From Liolophura sinensis (lineage: Eukaryota > Mollusca > Polyplacophora > Chitonida > Chitonidae), in assembly GCF_032854445.1 (NCBI RefSeq), contig NC_088299.1:17541608-17605607 (forward strand): a stretch of 64,000 nucleotides of DNA, read 5' to 3'. Both the position numbers and the translations under genes were made by a program. The notes beneath the pieces are model-generated. The model was not told where the DNA came from and did not search any database. It saw only the letters and a program-made list of their open reading frames with translations. Below are positions 1-11,375 of the stretch, one piece after another. Numbering within the stretch: the first letter of the stretch is position 1; every line of letters begins with the position of its first letter.

Positions 1-1407
1 AAGCTGACGGTTCAGAGCGACAAATTGTGTCGCTCTGTGAAATAAACTGCTGGATAAATTATGCATTTATTATGAGATTTTTATAATGATTTCATGTCTA
101 ACACCCTGTATGAGCTTGGCAGATTATGGGGACAGCCGTTACACGAAATATTCTGAACATCACAGACGGAAGACAACATCAACTATGAGCAAACGATGAA
201 GTTGTGAGAAAAGTTTCATTTGTGGGCTAGAACCTATACGATTCTTTTTATCAACAACAAAGGTATACATGTTCAAAGGTACCAGTAGTTGCAAAATTAA
301 CAGCCTTGTCATAGGAGAAGTTTACAGGTATGTGTTTTGTAGAGCTGAGGCGAAACCCCACACCGTCTAGAGGTTGCTACAGACCTTTCTCTTCATACAT
401 CTAAATGGAATGCTTATGCCCAAAATTTAGATATTATTATTATTTCTGTATTAAAATAACTGTGCATCACTGTGTCATTAAATCCCTTAATCTGGCCGCC
501 TGGTGTTTGTGTCCACTTCTTTTGACTCATTTTCAGTGGTATATATCAGATGGGATAACTGTATGAGTTGACTGCTGAAAGTTTTGTACTATGGAATCGT
601 GAAACATTTATTCTTATCTGAATAAATGTGGATTTATTTTCTTCATTGAGGTCCGGTTGTGGCGTAAAGCCATGATTATTGAGGTCCGATTTTGTAATCT
701 ACATGTCATGAGCGATGCGAATCGTCATTGTACAGGAGAATCCAATTAAACCAACCAAACAGAGCGCTGGATTTCAAATTCAATTTTGAAAAGTATGACT
801 TAACTGATATTAGTATCGTATGATGGCTGATAGCGGCCATTTAAACCAAGACCTTTGAAGCCCAGCGCAAAGATGTTGGAAAGTGTGGAGGTACCGGTTT
901 AATTAATATCGCGGGACCCGCCCCTTCGGCGACCTTCGGGAAGGGCACGAAAAAAAAATGGACGCTGTCAGCAACCATAGTGATGTCTTCACTCTGCCAT
1001 AACATTTTTAGTTTTGTCTACATGCAGAATTTATTGCCGAATGTACACAACTGTTCATGGTCAATGTCACTTAGAACATTGGCTACTGAACGGTGAACGA
1101 CTGTCCTTTCTACAGACTTCGTAAACCATTCTCGGTTCAGTTTACTCAGATTTTCCAGCTTTATTGACCAGTGCTTATATTTTGTGACAAAAGGATTGAC
1201 ATTAATTTAATAGCATCAGATTGATGTTAAAAATGTCACATCATTTGTGTAGCCCGCCATGATCTTCAGTATTTCCTATTGGAGCGTAGGGAATCTGGGA
1301 TTTGGGTCAATACGAAAACGGGTCGTGTGTTGAATTGTATCCATAAATTGGCTGGAAGCAGCAGATTTGTCAGAATTTGTGGCCTTTGTATTAATGTTTA
1401 ATAGAGC
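1..1407. other. Unique flank, no gene recognised
   Basis: I see no splice-supported reading frame here. A short shard around 350-395 (ACCCCACACC, then GGTTGCTACAGACC) looks like a piece of the SINE-1 body described below. Around 912-945 there is a GC-rich inverted repeat with CTTC/GAAG arms in otherwise AT-rich DNA. The rest is unassigned. Confidence 0.5.
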
Positions 1408-1625
1408 AATATTTTATTTGAGTGCTGTTTTACGATTTACTCAAGAATATTTCAATTATGCGACGGCGGTCAGCATCATGGTTGGAAGAAACCGAGCACT
1501 GCTCGAGGGAAACCCATGGACATCTGCAGGTTTATATGACAGGCCTTCTCTGACTAGAACTCATAGCGATCGTATTGGCGAGAGGCTCCCTAGTAAGTAC
1601 TTCGAGCTGCCACTGGGCCACTAAG
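1408..1625 (-). mobile_element. Old diverged SINE-1 copy
   Basis: The order of blocks matches younger SINE-1 copies in the window read on the minus strand: tail (TTTTACG, ACTCAAGAATATTTCA), GCGACGGCGG, the AACC-GAGC-GAGGGAAACCC core, then the tRNA-like head remnant (ACTCATAGCGATCG). Many substitutions separate it from the copies at 12358 or 23547, so it is an old insertion. The 85-codon open frame across it is a by-product. Confidence 0.75.
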
Positions 1626-2159
1626 TATCTAGTTAGTTGAATGCAGTTAAAGTATATCAAAATTTTGTTTGGACAGAATTGAAAACTATTTGAACACCTT
1701 ACTAGAGGTTACCAAGGTAACAAATACTATGACTTTACTTCCAGCAACCACTGCTCAAACATATATTGGTCATGCTAGGTTGAGTTTTTGACATCTTACA
1801 GAGAACAATTCAAGCTGCATGTGGACGTCATGCTACCGCTTGAAAGTTAGGGGATATATGTTTTTGCAGTTGAAATTGAAAAATTACTACATAAATAATC
1901 AGAAAAATCAAAATCTAAAAAAGCCCACGTGCGTCGCACCGGCTCCAAGGGTCAAACTTGTCGAGTGGTGGAAGTGATGTAAAGCAAGCGTAGAGAGTAT
2001 TTTAATGTAACAAATTGATAGTCATCTTCGGGTTGCTAAAAACAAGTTTTATAGTTTCCGTTGTAGGCCTATATTTCCGTCATAGGCCTATATCTATTCA
2101 CTGCTGCGAAAATATTTTTAGGCTTAAGTAGAATAAGTGTCTTTCCCTCATAGCAAGTC
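1626..2159. other. Non-genic flank
   Basis: No coding signal, tandem repeat or mobile-element terminus is recognised in this stretch. Confidence 0.4.
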
Positions 2160-3010
2160 TTGGGATATCAAATCAGTTTGGAAGTGTTTTTATCATCCTT
2201 GTCTTACTTATACAACGGACAAAGGAATACAAAATGCTCCGGAATCTCAGACAGTTATTCCGATAGCTGTGTTGTTCCTAACATCTACAGCTTAAGGCTA
2301 TTCCATTCTCGTATTACTCATGGAAATTTCAAAACTTATTTAGTCTTGTCCTAAACACAACCTGCTTTCCATCGTTGTTAACTTACATGGTGTCGTATTA
2401 TAAACTAACGCTGTTTCGCCATTCCTTAATTGGTACATAAGTAATAGCTTTACTACATGTATTTTCCTCTTATTTTCTAAAGTTTCTCACCGAGTATCAA
2501 GATATAACGAATTTCTGCTGCAGTTAAAAAGACCTGTTACGATGCGTGTTGCAGTGAGCTGTAGCTGTTCTAGATTCGGTAGCAGTGCAGCCGTCCCAAA
2601 CACATGATCCATGTTCTAGTATGGGTCTAAAGAAAGATAAATACAGTATGTATGCAAGAATGACCACAGACCGTTACTTGCCCAGGTGGCACATCAGCTG
2701 AGATAGATTTAGATACTGACTGAGGTGTACCTACCAGAACAGGCTGGTTACGGTTGCCTACATAGGTATGCAACCAGTCAAGAACATCGTCCTAGATACC
2801 ATTTTGTTGCGTCTTAAACAACAAGGCTTTGTGCCAATCTGTATCAAAAGCCTTGGATATATCGCAGAGAACTATTTACTCCTTTATTTATCGACTGACA
2901 AAGTGCTGTGAGAGAATCCAGTAAGTTTGCAATACAGTCGAGTGTCTTGGTAGAAACCCTGCTTGATATTCATAGAAAGAAACTGTCGAGTAGCCCATAA
3001 GGGAAATGAA
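2160..3010 (-). pseudogene. Decayed non-LTR retrotransposon reverse transcriptase relic
   Basis: Read on the minus strand from about 3010 downward, the translation passes through recognisable RT blocks in changing frames: YEYQAGFLPRHST (finger), CDISKAFDTDWHKALL (the DxSKAFDT block of motif A), WLHTYVGNRNQPVLVG, then PPGQ where VPxGSxL would stand. It then jumps past motifs C-E to RPILEHGSCVWDGCTATE and EQLQLTATRIVTGL (thumb), ending in C-terminal sequence like KLLLMYQLRNGE. Several stops and frameshifts plus the loss of the catalytic DD region show it is long dead. The block order and the WxKALL segment point to a CR1/L2/jockey-type LINE; I cannot assign the clade. No ORF1 or 3' tail is visible. 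Confidence 0.75.
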
Positions 3011-4295
3011 AACAAAGCTGTCATTTAGCTCGTTTGCTTTCTCGATATACCTATTGTTACGTTTTGCTTAATAAGTAAAGGAATAACTGTTGATTTCTTG
3101 TTATCCCTGATCGCGTTAACAGTGTTGGAGCCAAATTTCGAGTTTTCACATCTACTTTTTGTGAAGAGGTTTTTTCATATTATTGACTTTATTTCGGCAT
3201 TGCTTGTATTTTGCCCGCATCGCTTTTTTTAGCGGCTTTCTTTTCCATTGCGTTTTGTGAATTCTTTTCGTAATCACATTTTTTTGTGCTTTTTTTCCTT
3301 TGTCGGTATCAGTACAATTATCAAAAAATTGTTGCCAATTAGTTGTCAAGGTCAAAATCTTCAACCTTATCTATCCAGGCCTGTCTTGAGTATGACTGGA
3401 AGACATTACAAGATATAGCAAAATCGATAAATGGAGCTCTACGGTCACTCACCCCTCTGTCCGCTTTAATAACACCACAATGAAGCACACTTAAATCACC
3501 ATAGATTGCGACTGGATGAAGGGCAGTGCTAGATTTTCCAGTGACATGAGTAGGTTCGGTGATAATATTTTAAAATTTTGTTGTAATGAAATGAATTCAA
3601 GAAAGCGAGATTTATTATATAATACATTATCGTTCAGATCATCTGTTAGGATTATAGTTTTACTAGTTTTCCAACATATTTTTATGAGATTTAAAAGTTG
3701 CGCATGGACTGCTGGGAATTATGTGTACGACGTGTAGAGAAGAATTTCTTTATGCCTTATCGTTATCTTAACGCTCAATGTTGTATCGTGTACAATGAAT
3801 CTTACTAGATATATATACCAAAATACCTCCCCAAGGGATTAGGCGAGTCGAGTCTGTATCTTTCCTGGAAGGGGGATGATAATCACAATTGAGGAGAGTA
3901 CTATATTTGTGATAATAGTCTGTGTCTGTGTCACCGTATGATCCCAGACAGTGTGCGTCTTTTTACGGTTTTACGGTAGACTCTGAACATCTGGGGAATG
4001 ACCCGCCCTCAAACTCACAATGTCCCCAAGATAAAGCTGAACCATGTACGTTCCGACGACTTCAGTGTTACGAAAGCGTGTTGAATTCCAGTGATAGTGC
4101 CAAGTCTCATCTTTACTATACAGACAGGATGGATACAGCTGGAGCTTAACGCTCTGGCAAGAACTTTCAAAACTGTCCTTTGAATAACATTTACAGATGA
4201 CTGACAGCGGCTCTATTTTAATACGCCGCCACCAAAACGGGGGATTGTTGGTGGGGTTTAAACAGTTTTCAACACAGAGTTTTAACTTTTGAAGG
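3011..4295. other. Non-genic flank
   Basis: Open frames here (for example the 148-codon minus-strand frame at 3971-4417) have no recognised domain, splice context or counterpart in the later repeat units. I treat them as chance frames. Confidence 0.4.
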
Positions 4296-4690
4296 ATGCA
4301 TGGATACACAGATGACGATTTGTCTATTTGCGCGGTTGTCATGGCTACCAGATTGCCATTTTGCCTATATATGCTATGTAAATAGATATGATGTCGTGTC
4401 CGGGCTACAACTCCCACTGTTTTCTGTGTTTAATTTTTGATGGATACATACTTACATAGATGACGATGTGTCTCGACTCATATTTGTACATTTCCGCGTT
4501 TGTCATAGTTGCCAGATGGCTTTTTTCCCTATGAATACTATGTAAATAGATATGGTTTCTTGTCCGGGCTATAACTTCAACTGTTTAAATATGTAGAGCT
4601 TTAATATTTGGTGGATACGTGCATGTAGATACACAGACTACGATGTGTCGCGACTCACATTTGTACATTTTCGCGGTTGTCATGGTGACC
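4296..4690. repeat. Degenerate tandem repeat, about three copies of ~140-175 bp
   Basis: The ordered words GGATAC..., AGATGACGAT, TTGTCAT-GT-GCCAGAT, CTATGTAAATAGATATG and GTCCGGGCTA recur from about 4302, 4442 and 4615. The copies differ by indels and substitutions, so the array is old. It lies just outside the segmental duplication and is not seen again in the window. Confidence 0.65.
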
Positions 4691-4884
4691 CGGTAGGGGT
4701 TATGCTCACCTCAGTGATGCTGGTATTCAAACAAATGCAGTTCTTGGGGTGTATATTGTGTTAACTTGAACTCATATTTTTTTACGTTCATCCCCTATGT
4801 TCACCCAATTTGCCTAATATTTCTCATCATTTTGTACCAGAATTACGGCGTACAACACCAGTAAAATAAATAACTAAACAGAAT

Positions 4885-4888
<4 letters not shown>

Positions 4889-4918
<30 letters not shown>

Positions 4919-5104
4919 ATTGGTGTTTTACGCCGTACTCAAGAATATTTCACTTATACGAGGGCGGCCAGCATTATGGTGGGTGGAAACCGGGCACAGC
5001 CCGGGGGAAACCCACGACCATCCGCAGGTTGCTGACAGACCTTCCCACGTACGGCCGGAGAGGAAGGCAGCATGAGCTGGTCTTGAACTCACAGCGACCG
5101 CATA
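4889..5104 (-). mobile_element. SINE-1 copy, truncated head, at the array edge
   Basis: A poly-T run (the poly-A tail on the minus strand) is followed by the SINE-1 tail (TTGGTGTTTTACGCCG), the GGGCGGCCAGCATTATGG block and the CCCGGGGGAAACCC core. It stops in the head at CACAGCGACCGCAT, so the A box is missing. Immediately to the right begins sequence homologous to the ends of units 2 and 3, so this SINE marks the left boundary of the segmental array. Confidence 0.85.
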
Positions 5105-5257
5105 AACAGAATTGATTCTGTTATTCAGAAATGTTGTTTCCATCATAACCGTGTTTTTTCCCATGATGCTTTGATAGTATGACATGTACAGGTGCACTTT
5201 TCCCATAATATCCAAGGTAAACTGTGAGTAACAGCTTTTTTTGCGTACATCAATGTA

Positions 5258-5493
5258 CACTATACTGTGGAATACGCATGTGGACGAGCCGTATTGACGC
5301 TGGAGTTGTTTGTTTTCATGCGTATAAGCGTTGTGAGCTTGGAGAATCGAAAAGGAAACAAACTGGATTTCGTTGAGTACGTTTAGTGGAAATTTACATG
5401 AGTCAGCTTTTACTTAAGTCTGCCCCTATACAGTGACAGGAGAAAGGCCCTGGTGTAATTCTGTTAGTACCGGCACAGCCATGTCAAACACAG
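5258..5493 (+). other. Non-coding 5' exon of MGN gene, unit 1 (start uncertain)
   Basis: The block ends AACACAG followed by the donor GTAAGG at 5494, equivalent to the stronger GTAAGTAG donors of units 2-4. Stops occur in the frame that would join the MGN exon, so it is read as 5' UTR. The 5' limit is simply the conserved anchor. Confidence 0.45.
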
Positions 5494-5700
5494 GTAAGGA
5501 ATAGATAAGATATATAATACTGGCATGTTCTCTTCTCATTCATTTTCATGTTACAAAAACTTATTACAAAAGACCAAAGTAAAGCTCCGGCGAGCTTGTC
5601 TACAGGTCTATACATGTAGTCCATATACATGTGAACGCAGAGCTGAAACTCTTATGAAACAGGAGGCTTTTGGAGGGGGGTAAATTTGACCCAGAAATTT

Positions 5701-5757
5701 GTGGCGGCGGTGGTGGTGGTGGTGGCGGTGGTGGTGGTGGCGGTGGTGGTGGTGGTG
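5701..5757. repeat. GGT/GGC trinucleotide microsatellite
   Basis: A run of GGTGGT with GGC variants; its complement gives a spurious polyproline frame. In units 2-4 the same place is only a GGTTGG-rich stretch, so the expansion is private to unit 1. Confidence 0.9.
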
Positions 5758-6060
5758 AGGGATGGGGTAGGGGTTGGGGGGTGAGTTGACGTTGGGGTGG
5801 CGTTTGCAGATGGACTATCACACCAGTTATATTTTCAGGTTTTGAGTAAGCACGTGTGCTTCTCCTCTCTCAGATACAGACACAGAGATTGGCGGCATAA
5901 ATTGTTACATATATTAGATATGAAACTCATATGTGGTTGTATGAGAATAACCAGAAGGGATCGTTAGCACTGGCCCGGCGTAACTGAAAGCATTCCAGCT
6001 GTTTTGCTATAAAGATTCTTAGATTGAGAAGACAAGAGTTCAACAGTTTGTAAGCACTGT

Positions 6061-6081
6061 GCCCCCCCCCCCCCCCCCCCT
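6061..6081. repeat. Poly-C run
   Basis: About 20 consecutive C inside the first intron region of the unit 1 pseudogene; the other units lack this segment. Confidence 0.95.
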
Positions 6082-6599
6082 TCACCACCAACAAAAAATG
6101 TCTTAAATTACTTTGTACGTAAAGAAGTGTAGAATGGAAAAATATATAGAAAATGACAATTGCCTCTTGTACATCATTTTGTGTACACATGTTACACGTT
6201 TTCAAATTCCTCCTCGAACTTGATACTACAACGGTGTCCGGATTCTATTCTTTGTGGAAGGGATAAAGTTCTTAATCTACACACTGCTTTTCAGTGATCA
6301 GTATTTTCATTTTATCTAAATGAGTCTTGAAGCCGACATCACATTTTATATATCTATAACGAATTTAGGTGATTCGGTTTCAGCAAACATCTCTTTACTT
6401 AAACATTTCACAGAACCGTTTGATATCCACACAACCAGCATTTAAGCACATTTCACCGGAACCATATCTATAGGTGTATTGTTTGCATCTGCCATCGAAT
6501 TCATACAGACTTTTTTCACACATCTCCATATGTTGGCGCGATACATTTTTCGAAATTATGTTTTCTGAACTGGTTATTTTCAGAAGATATTTTACATTT

Positions 6600-6845
6600 T
6601 GTGTATGTAATTACTGTGGTGACTGCAGGTACAGTGATTTGATATCAAGTTCACTATACTTGTGGGCCTATCTTCATACATTTGATGTAGGCAAAGTGAC
6701 GCCTAGCAACTGTTTAAAAAAGTTAATATGGATACGTTCCAGAGCAATACCTTCATGGAACCCCCATGCTTCACAACCATAGCTAGCCGTAGCCCGAACA
6801 AATGTATCAAATAGCTTTGAAATTACACTAATCACGAGACCCAAG
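6600..6845 (-). pseudogene. LINE thumb-domain relic in the first intron of the MGN gene, unit 1
   Basis: The minus-strand translation reads SKLFDTFVRATASYGCEAWG, then LERIHINFFKQLLGVTLPT. This is the conserved YxCExWGF...LExIHxxFxKxxLGVxxxT segment downstream of the RT catalytic core in many LINEs. Stops follow (V*R*), and no catalytic domain is present. The same relic lies at the same place in units 2-4, so it predates the duplication. Confidence 0.75.
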
Positions 6846-7184
6846 TTTAATACCTACAAAATGGAACATTTACAGAATTAAAGCTTATGTTTAAAAATTA
6901 CAAATTTATAACAAGACCATGCCTGAATAATCAAGCTCCATGTTATAATATGTAACACTGACCTGTAAACAATCTACAGGTACGTTTTTACTGTCGGGCG
7001 TGTTGGGACAAGTGAGTGAACTATTCAAATGATGTCTGTTGCTACTTCTATGATTAAATTGCAAGTCAGTGATACGGTGCATTTGAAAACAGCACATGCT
7101 TGAAAACAGACGGCTCTGTAGCCTAGTCTTACATTATGATAGACTTTATCTTTTCCTTTCTTTATAGGACGTCCTAATATAGCC

Positions 7185-8539
7185 ATGGGGAATATACAAA
7201 CTACCCGGATATTTGAAGGCTCTGAAGTGAGTTTTTTTCCTGATAATATATAATGAAAGACGATCGTGTATCGGAACACGTTTTAGAAGTTATGTACTTC
7301 TATGACATGTATATTATTGCAGTGTTAGCCACACCGCATTTAATATAATCTCAGTGGATGACATGTGAGGATAAAGATTATCCGATATTAAACACTATGA
7401 TCCTCATTCTACAATACTTAATCAGACTTTTTCACCGACTACAGCCGTCACATTACATTACGAACAATTCAAAGTATATGACGATTTACCGTTGCTTTCC
7501 CCAGGGCTGTGCCCGGTTTATATACACACATGTACTTGTATCTCAGTACCGGACTACGAAAATAAACTATAACATTTTAATGATCCTTTTAATACGGGAA
7601 TTGCTCTCTTTATCACTGAAACGACAACTTAAAGTTGTACAAAATCTTGAGAAACGTCAATGTCACAGGAATTAAGGTCATGAAATTCATGTCGGAAAAA
7701 AACTGTATGCTACATTTCTATCCTCTTTTAAGTATCCGCCAAAATAAATAAATGAATAAATAATGTATACTATTTTACGAATTAATATTACTTTTTGTGT
7801 TCAACTTATAATGAGGGTATGCAATCAGCTTTTTATGGCAGACAGCGTCTGTCTTTAATGTTGGCTAGCTACCAATTCTGCATGAGCCTGTCAATCATTC
7901 AGCTGCATGTTTAATCAATGTATTACACCGAAATGTATTACACAGCGCAGTGTCCAGTATATTCCATTGTAACATTCTACATATTAATGCACTGCACGCA
8001 GTTGTTGCTTTGTAGCAACGTAGGGTGTTCTCCGCGTACTGAGGAGAGTGGTTGTACGATGTAGCAGTATAAAGACATTAAAACAGAGCCATCCGATGAG
8101 TAAACCACTATTTCGTTTTTGTACGATAATTCTGGACACAGTGCAGTTTCTAGAGTATTTCAAGATAATATACTGTTGTTGTAGTTTCTGCAAATAGAGT
8201 GTTTTTCGCGTATAGAAGACAGTGACTTCCTAAAAATGATCAGTCTGGGGTGACAGAAAAAGACCGGCGTGAGCTGAGTGGTAGGGATGACCATTCTAGG
8301 GGAACACCCTGACTGGGTGTGGAAGAATGCTGTTGTCCGCTGTATGGGAGACAAAATCGACTTCTGCTTCTGGAGTGGGAGCTAGCACCAACCTGTTCGT
8401 GGTAGGCCTATGTTTAGATGAAAACGACGAGGTGAACAAACAATGCAACAACACCAGCTGGGCGCTGTATCTCTACAACGACGTCATTCAGGTTTGGGGG
8501 CTGCTGAAATGGCTGAAATTGTTCTTGAAAATGTCTTGA
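7185..8539 (+). pseudogene. MGN small-protein gene, unit 1, inactivated
   Basis: Exon 2 is preserved: acceptor TTTATAG at 7161-7167, then GCCATGGGG with start at 7185, encoding MGNIQTTRIFEGSE, and a GTGAGT donor after 7226. The terminal exon from 8191 is dead. Its acceptor CAG has become CTG; the frame breaks soon after DSDFLKM; GGGAGC is followed by TAG in the conserved WSGSS block; and the 3' end from the VWGMLKQLAP codons is deleted. The AATAAA found after the intact copies is mutated here (ACTAAA). The decay affects splice site, frame and 3' end together, so this copy cannot make the family protein. Confidence 0.8.
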
Positions 8540-9088
8540 AGAAATACGTATGATGTGGGTAAAATTACCTGTGTCCATTACGAGACATTCGCATTCACCG
8601 TTTTGCCCACTGATGTTACATGTTGTGATGTCACCTTGTTTAAATCATTACGAACAAACAACCAATGGCTTCAACTAAATTAATGTCCATGGAAAATGGA
8701 CGGAAGCGATGTATGCATCGACATATAAGCCAACGACGACAGAGAACGTGTGATCATGTGTTTTTGTAGGTTGCTGTGAATAATGCTTAACCGTTATACT
8801 GCCACGCCCACGCACGTGGTGAACAAACTCGGTGAGGCCTTTACATTTAACCCACAGCTTTAACCAGAAAGTCAAACAGAAAACACGCGCAGCATGCCGT
8901 CAAAAGGCGAAGATGTTGACCGATAGTAAGAATTACAGGGATATTATTAAAAAGCACTAAAAGAGGGACATAACTCTTTCGATGGTTGAGCAGCCACCCG
9001 CCTATGGGAAGGGGCGCTCTGTAAATTCGTGGCAACGGTAAAGTAAATGACTCAATACTGAAGCGTGTATAGGAACTCATATATATAT
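8540..9088. other. 3' flank of the unit 1 MGN pseudogene
   Basis: The stretch is collinear with 15985-16670, 34370-34900 and 56657-57187. The motif ATGCCGTCAAAAGGCGAAG at about 8893 is followed by GATAGTAAG where units 2-4 have GATGTAAG; see the entry at 16183. Confidence 0.6.
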
Positions 9089-10093
9089 TGTTACGGTATT
9101 GAAAACAGCAACAGAAAACAGACTCAGTGACTCAAATATTACAATGCTTTATATATATAAAATGAGTCGTACAGTTTTACAGACAGTTCAACAACAACAA
9201 CATAAAAAAAACATACACATCAGTATTACCGGTCTTTAAAAGTTTCCAGTTCACCTTTGTATCCCAAGGAACGTATTCCAGGAGATCCTAACGTAAAGAC
9301 CATGGGATAAACACACAATTCACAAATTGTCCCAGTCGGGTACTTCGCTAGGTTAGCGAACGCGAACACAGGTTACACAGAACTGGAACAGTCAAGCCTT
9401 TGAATGACGTCACACCCGCAGAGCACAACACAGGGTAAATACAGGCATGGAGGTATAATCCACTTTAGAACAGTTTCCCGCAGAAACTCACAAAACGAGC
9501 CGTTCAGAGACGTAGAGTAATGTCACCTTGTGGCAGAACGAACGTCCTTTACAAAACTGAAAACTTTCAGTTTAGAGTCCTTGACGACCCTGTCGGTCAG
9601 GTGAGGTCAGCGTGTTAAACAAACTACACAGTCACACACTGTATAATCATAATAAAGATCCGAACACCAATAAACGTGACTTCCGCAGAAATTCACATAA
9701 CCAGACATCAGTACTACTGTGGTACACAAACGGTGCCGGCATAAAAAAATCTGTCCTCCCAAATGAAACTGGCATCACCAGCTCATATCAAAATAATGGA
9801 CTCCATACGAGAGCGTCGCACACTCTCCTGGCTCCCAGTGGATGCAGCAAAACTCCCTCCACTCTGCACAGAAAACACGGCTTATATACGCTCCAGGTGG
9901 ATTCAACTATTCTTAAACACAGAATTAACAGCCAATGAACAGCCAGTTAAATAAACAGAGCATTGAACAAGGTGTCTTTCCCGCCAGGTCCGCGCTGTAC
10001 ATATATAACAGGGCCTGTTTACGCTTATAACATATAACACAAAGGTCCGCAGACTAACAGTACATGAAGAACGTTAAATAGTCATACATAACA
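9089..10093 (-). mobile_element. Solo LTR, ~1 kb, private to unit 1
   Basis: The segment starts TGTTACGG and ends CATAACA, giving TG...CA ends with a TGTTA/TAACA inverted repeat. It is flanked by ATAT on both sides. Units 2-4 carry the empty site (ACTCATATATATGTCAAGG in unit 2). A TATATATAAAGC motif precedes the end on the minus strand, so it probably reads leftward. No internal coding region remains, as expected of a solo LTR left by LTR-LTR recombination. It shares the TGTTACGG terminus with the composite element at 35195. Open frames inside it (9612-9954) are chance. Confidence 0.7.
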
Positions 10094-10100
10094 ATATGTC

Positions 10101-10380
10101 AAGGCTCAGTTGGCTCATGGCGACCGTGAGGCCCGTGGCCACCTAGATCACGTGTTCAAAGCTATTCCTCACGTTTTCTGTGGCGGCTTTAAGTCGTGAG
10201 GTTTTCATGAAGCTTTCATAGTGTTAACTGGCCCTAGCCAAATGCACATTATAACATACACTGTCAAGGTAGTGAAGGGCTTACTTAGCAAAGCGAGCTT
10301 CAAATAACCGGCCCCTAGCCTTTGCCATATGAGTGAAAACTTGAGTCGAGCACAACGTTAGACGCCGATGGAATAGGCAT
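10101..10380 (+). mobile_element. SINE-3 copy, unit 1
   Basis: A tRNA-like head (GGCTCAGTTGGCTCATGGCG as A box region, GTGTTCAAAGC as B box) is followed by a body and a tail reading ATGAGTGAAAACTTGAGTCG, then AACGTTAGACGCCGAT. The tail aligns with the SINE-1 and LINE-A tails. It is present in all four units at the same site. Confidence 0.65.
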
Positions 10381-11129
10381 ACATATACATACGTATGTCC
10401 CCCATGATCCCATTTCACAGCACAAAAACAAATCGTGTAGAACCATGTACTGTTTTCGTATGACATCGGGCAATTATCACCTGATAAATATCATCGAGTG
10501 CTCTTATAATAAATATCTTATACATCAAGGAGAATCGGATCGATACCGGTACATCAACCAATGATGGTTTTCCCCGCCATAATATATAAGATCAGGCAAT
10601 GTATTACATCATTTGTGAAAATTGAGAAACAATTGCGTATTAATTCTGAACTGTGGCTGGCACAGTGCTTGTCGAGGATTTGACATTCGTCAAAACGTCA
10701 GCAAGAGCAACAGTAATAATAATAGTAATAATAATAACAACAACAATAATAATAATACAACACTTGGTTTTCTTGGGCTGTTTTTTTTTCCATCCCTGGA
10801 CGAGCCAGTGGTCATTTATTCGGTTCTTGAGCATGATTTTACATGACCCTTACCATGCCGACGTGGTCTGCTGTTACAGGGTGTATTTTAGGGATCAAAG
10901 GGGATGTGTAAATGTTCGCCACTTGACCAAACATGGTGTTTATCCAAGATCTCGTGGTAAAACTACAATGATAAAGTGTACTGAATCTGTTGGTCTCTCG
11001 CATACTCAGAAATCTTGAAGTAAGTATTTACCGTTTAGAGTTGCTGTTCATTGCGTAATCTGTATTACCTCCGTTTGTGTATTTTGATTCGTATTTCATA
11101 GCCGCGTCCAAGCATTCATTTTGATTGAT
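10381..11129. other. Non-genic segment shared with unit 3 only; AAT/AAC microsatellite
   Basis: This matches 39333-40008 of unit 3 and is replaced by a different ~255-bp sequence in units 2 and 4. An AAT/AAC-rich microsatellite occupies about 10708-10758 and gives several spurious frames. No gene is recognised. Confidence 0.7.
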
Positions 11130-11226
11130 TTTTTTTATTTGATTGATGTTTTACGCCGCACTGAAGAATATTTCACTTATACGACGGCGGCCAGCATTAT
11201 GGTGAGAGGAACGTTGGACACAGGAA
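11130..11226 (-). mobile_element. SINE-1 relic truncated by the unit 1 deletion
   Basis: Tail and GACGGCGGCCAGCATTATGG block are followed by GGTGAGAGGAACGTTGGACA, as at 40009 and 21165. The sequence is then cut and joined to the palindrome ahead of the MPN gene, marking the left edge of a ~10.4-kb deletion relative to unit 3. Confidence 0.85.
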
Positions 11227-11230
11227 ACAC

Positions 11231-11257
11231 TGACCTTCTTGGTCAGCTGTATATAAA
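11231..11257 (+). promoter_or_regulatory. MPN gene promoter, unit 1, half palindrome with TATA box
   Basis: CTGACC-TTCTT-GGTCAGCTG is retained and followed by TATATAAA at 11250-11257. The outer left arm present in units 2 and 3 is missing because the deletion junction falls inside it. Confidence 0.6.
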
Positions 11258-11375
11258 TTCCGGAGCTGAATTTCAGTTGTTTTGTAATTAATGCTGCATT
11301 TGAAAAGAACAACTCAGTAACATTGTGCTGACATGATAAAGGTCATGATAGAGGTCATAGATCTAATCGGTAAAT

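Noticed and set aside
5600-5821. Proline-rich minus-strand frame
   Set aside because: Encoded by a GGT/GGC microsatellite private to unit 1.
7358-7675. 105-codon frame seen in three or four units
   Set aside because: It lies in the intron between the two MGN coding exons and is conserved only because the unit is duplicated; it includes a SINE shard.
9612-9954. Two overlapping frames of 108 and 63 codons
   Set aside because: Both lie inside the private solo LTR, with no domain or conservation.
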